The notes under the pieces are model-generated. The model searched no databases and was not told the origin of the DNA. It saw only the letters and a program-made list of their open reading frames with translations. A stretch of DNA of 6,328 nucleotides, taken from positions 1 through 6,328 of the forward strand of contig CATPAT010000067.1 of NCBI GenBank assembly GCA_955652155.1, read 5' to 3'. Numbering within the stretch: position 1 is the stretch's first letter; each line of letters begins with the position of its first letter. The DNA is from an uncultured Chthoniobacterales bacterium. Lineage in GTDB: Bacteria; Verrucomicrobiota; Verrucomicrobiia; Chthoniobacterales; UBA10450. Shown here one piece after another: positions 5,552 to 6,328 of this stretch. A program made the translations under genes and the position numbers.

Positions 5552-6328
5552 ATGGAATCGATCTTGATCATCAAGCCAAGTTCGCTCGGCGACATCGTTC
5601 ACACCCTGCCGGCGGTGGCGGCGATTCGTGATGCCCACCCGCAAGCGACAATTACCTGGGTGATGAATCCGGAATTCACGCCGCTGCTGCGGGGAAATTC
5701 CGACGTCAATCACATCCATATTTTTCCGCGTCGCGAATTTAGCGGACTCGGCACGCCGGTCAGCATGATGCCATGGCTCAAAGAAACCAGAAAACTGCGG
5801 CCCGATCTCGCACTTGATTTTCAGGGACTTCTCCGAAGCGCATTCATCGCGCGGGTCAGCGGCGCGAAACAAGTTTATGGAATGAGCGATGGCCGCGAGG
5901 GCTCGCGTTTTTTCTACAGCCGGACCGCCAAAGTGAATCGCCACGAACACGCGGTCGAGCGCTATCTCAAGCTCGCCGAAATGGCCGGCGCCCAAATCGG
6001 CGACGCGTTGCGCTGTCCGCTACCAACCGGCGATCCGTTGCCACGGTTCGACGAATTTCCGCCGTTTATTTTGCTGCACCCGTTCGCGCGGTGAAACGGC
6101 AAATCATTGACCAACCGCGTAATCGAGGAAATTTGCCGCGCCTTTGCGCCGACGCGCGTGGTCGTCGTCGGAAAAACAAACCACAACATCGACGTCGCCG
6201 AAAATTGTGTCGAGCTCACCAATCAAACTTCGCTTTTGCAATTAATCCGGCTGATCCGCGTGGCGCGTTTTGTCATCAGCGTGGACAGCGGCCCGATGCA
6301 CATCGCCGCCGCCGTCAACGGTCGCCTC
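5552..6328 (+). pseudogene. Family-9 glycosyltransferase (heptosyltransferase-like), interrupted by in-frame TGA; 3' end outside window
   Basis: The N-terminal part, codons 1-180 (5552-6091), has the GT9/GT-B start IIKPSSLGDIVHTLPA with the expected catalytic-type Asp14, followed by an acceptor-domain pattern with LDFQGLLRSAFIARVSGA. At ILLHPFAR the frame hits TGA (6092-6094, codon 181). The very same frame then stays open to the window end and encodes the rest of the family: NGKSLTN, RVVVVGKTN (202-210) and ISVDSGPMHIAAAVNGRL (242-259), the conserved donor-binding motif with Asp245 and His250. In GT9 enzymes the residue after HPGA[RS] is commonly Trp, so a TGG-to-TGA change explains the break. 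GT9 enzymes add heptose or similar sugars to the LPS core. The gene is either a recent nonsense mutant, a sequencing or assembly error, or a readthrough case. Without the C-terminal domain a 180-residue product should be inactive. Confidence 0.85.

Noticed and set aside
6092..6130. TGA as selenocysteine, or a TGA-to-Trp genetic code
   Set aside because: The family position is Trp rather than Cys, no convincing SECIS-like hairpin follows, and TGA is the ordinary stop of six other genes in the window while Trp is written as TGG.

Overview
The window looks like chromosomal DNA of a Gram-negative, free-living bacterium. My best guess is Verrucomicrobiota (a Chthoniobacterales-like soil lineage) or a PVC relative. 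This is inference from the protein styles: a PMT_2-type membrane glycosyltransferase, a family-9 (heptosyltransferase-type) glycosyltransferase implying LPS, an ABC-2 transporter followed by a TPR-like protein of a kind I associate with Planctomycetes and Verrucomicrobia, and short palindromic intergenic repeats. No rRNA, tRNA, CRISPR array, insertion sequence or phage gene is visible. All genes that can be supported lie on the + strand, and coding density is high.

Layout: (1) 2-439, the C-terminal end of a polytopic membrane protein, probably a glycosyltransferase 39/PMT_2-like enzyme cut by the window edge. (2) 496-1305 and 1302-1736, two exported proteins of unknown function joined by an ATGA stop/start overlap; the second resembles a small pre-peptidase-C-terminal (PPC) beta-sandwich. 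(3) 1809-2084 acylphosphatase, 2077-2976 ABC ATPase, 3049-3936 ABC-2 type permease, and 3933-4697 a TPR-like protein. Overlaps of 8 and 4 nt at two of the three junctions suggest one operon. The ATPase-permease junction instead carries a long imperfect inverted repeat that also encodes the last residues of the ATPase. (4) 4698-4791, a non-coding gap with two GC-rich hairpins or palindromes. (5) 4792-5514, a calcineurin-like metallophosphoesterase. (6) 5552-6328, a family-9 glycosyltransferase broken by an in-frame TGA at codon 181, with clear homology continuing in the same frame to the window end.

Functionally, the best-defined unit is the ATPase/permease/TPR trio, a candidate three-component envelope transport system with unknown substrate. 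The flanking glycosyltransferases and exported proteins fit an envelope-biogenesis neighbourhood. I found no radically new system. The most notable items are the in-frame TGA at an expected Trp position in the glycosyltransferase, the inverted-repeat element wedged into the ABC operon, and the conserved but uncharacterised TPR partner.
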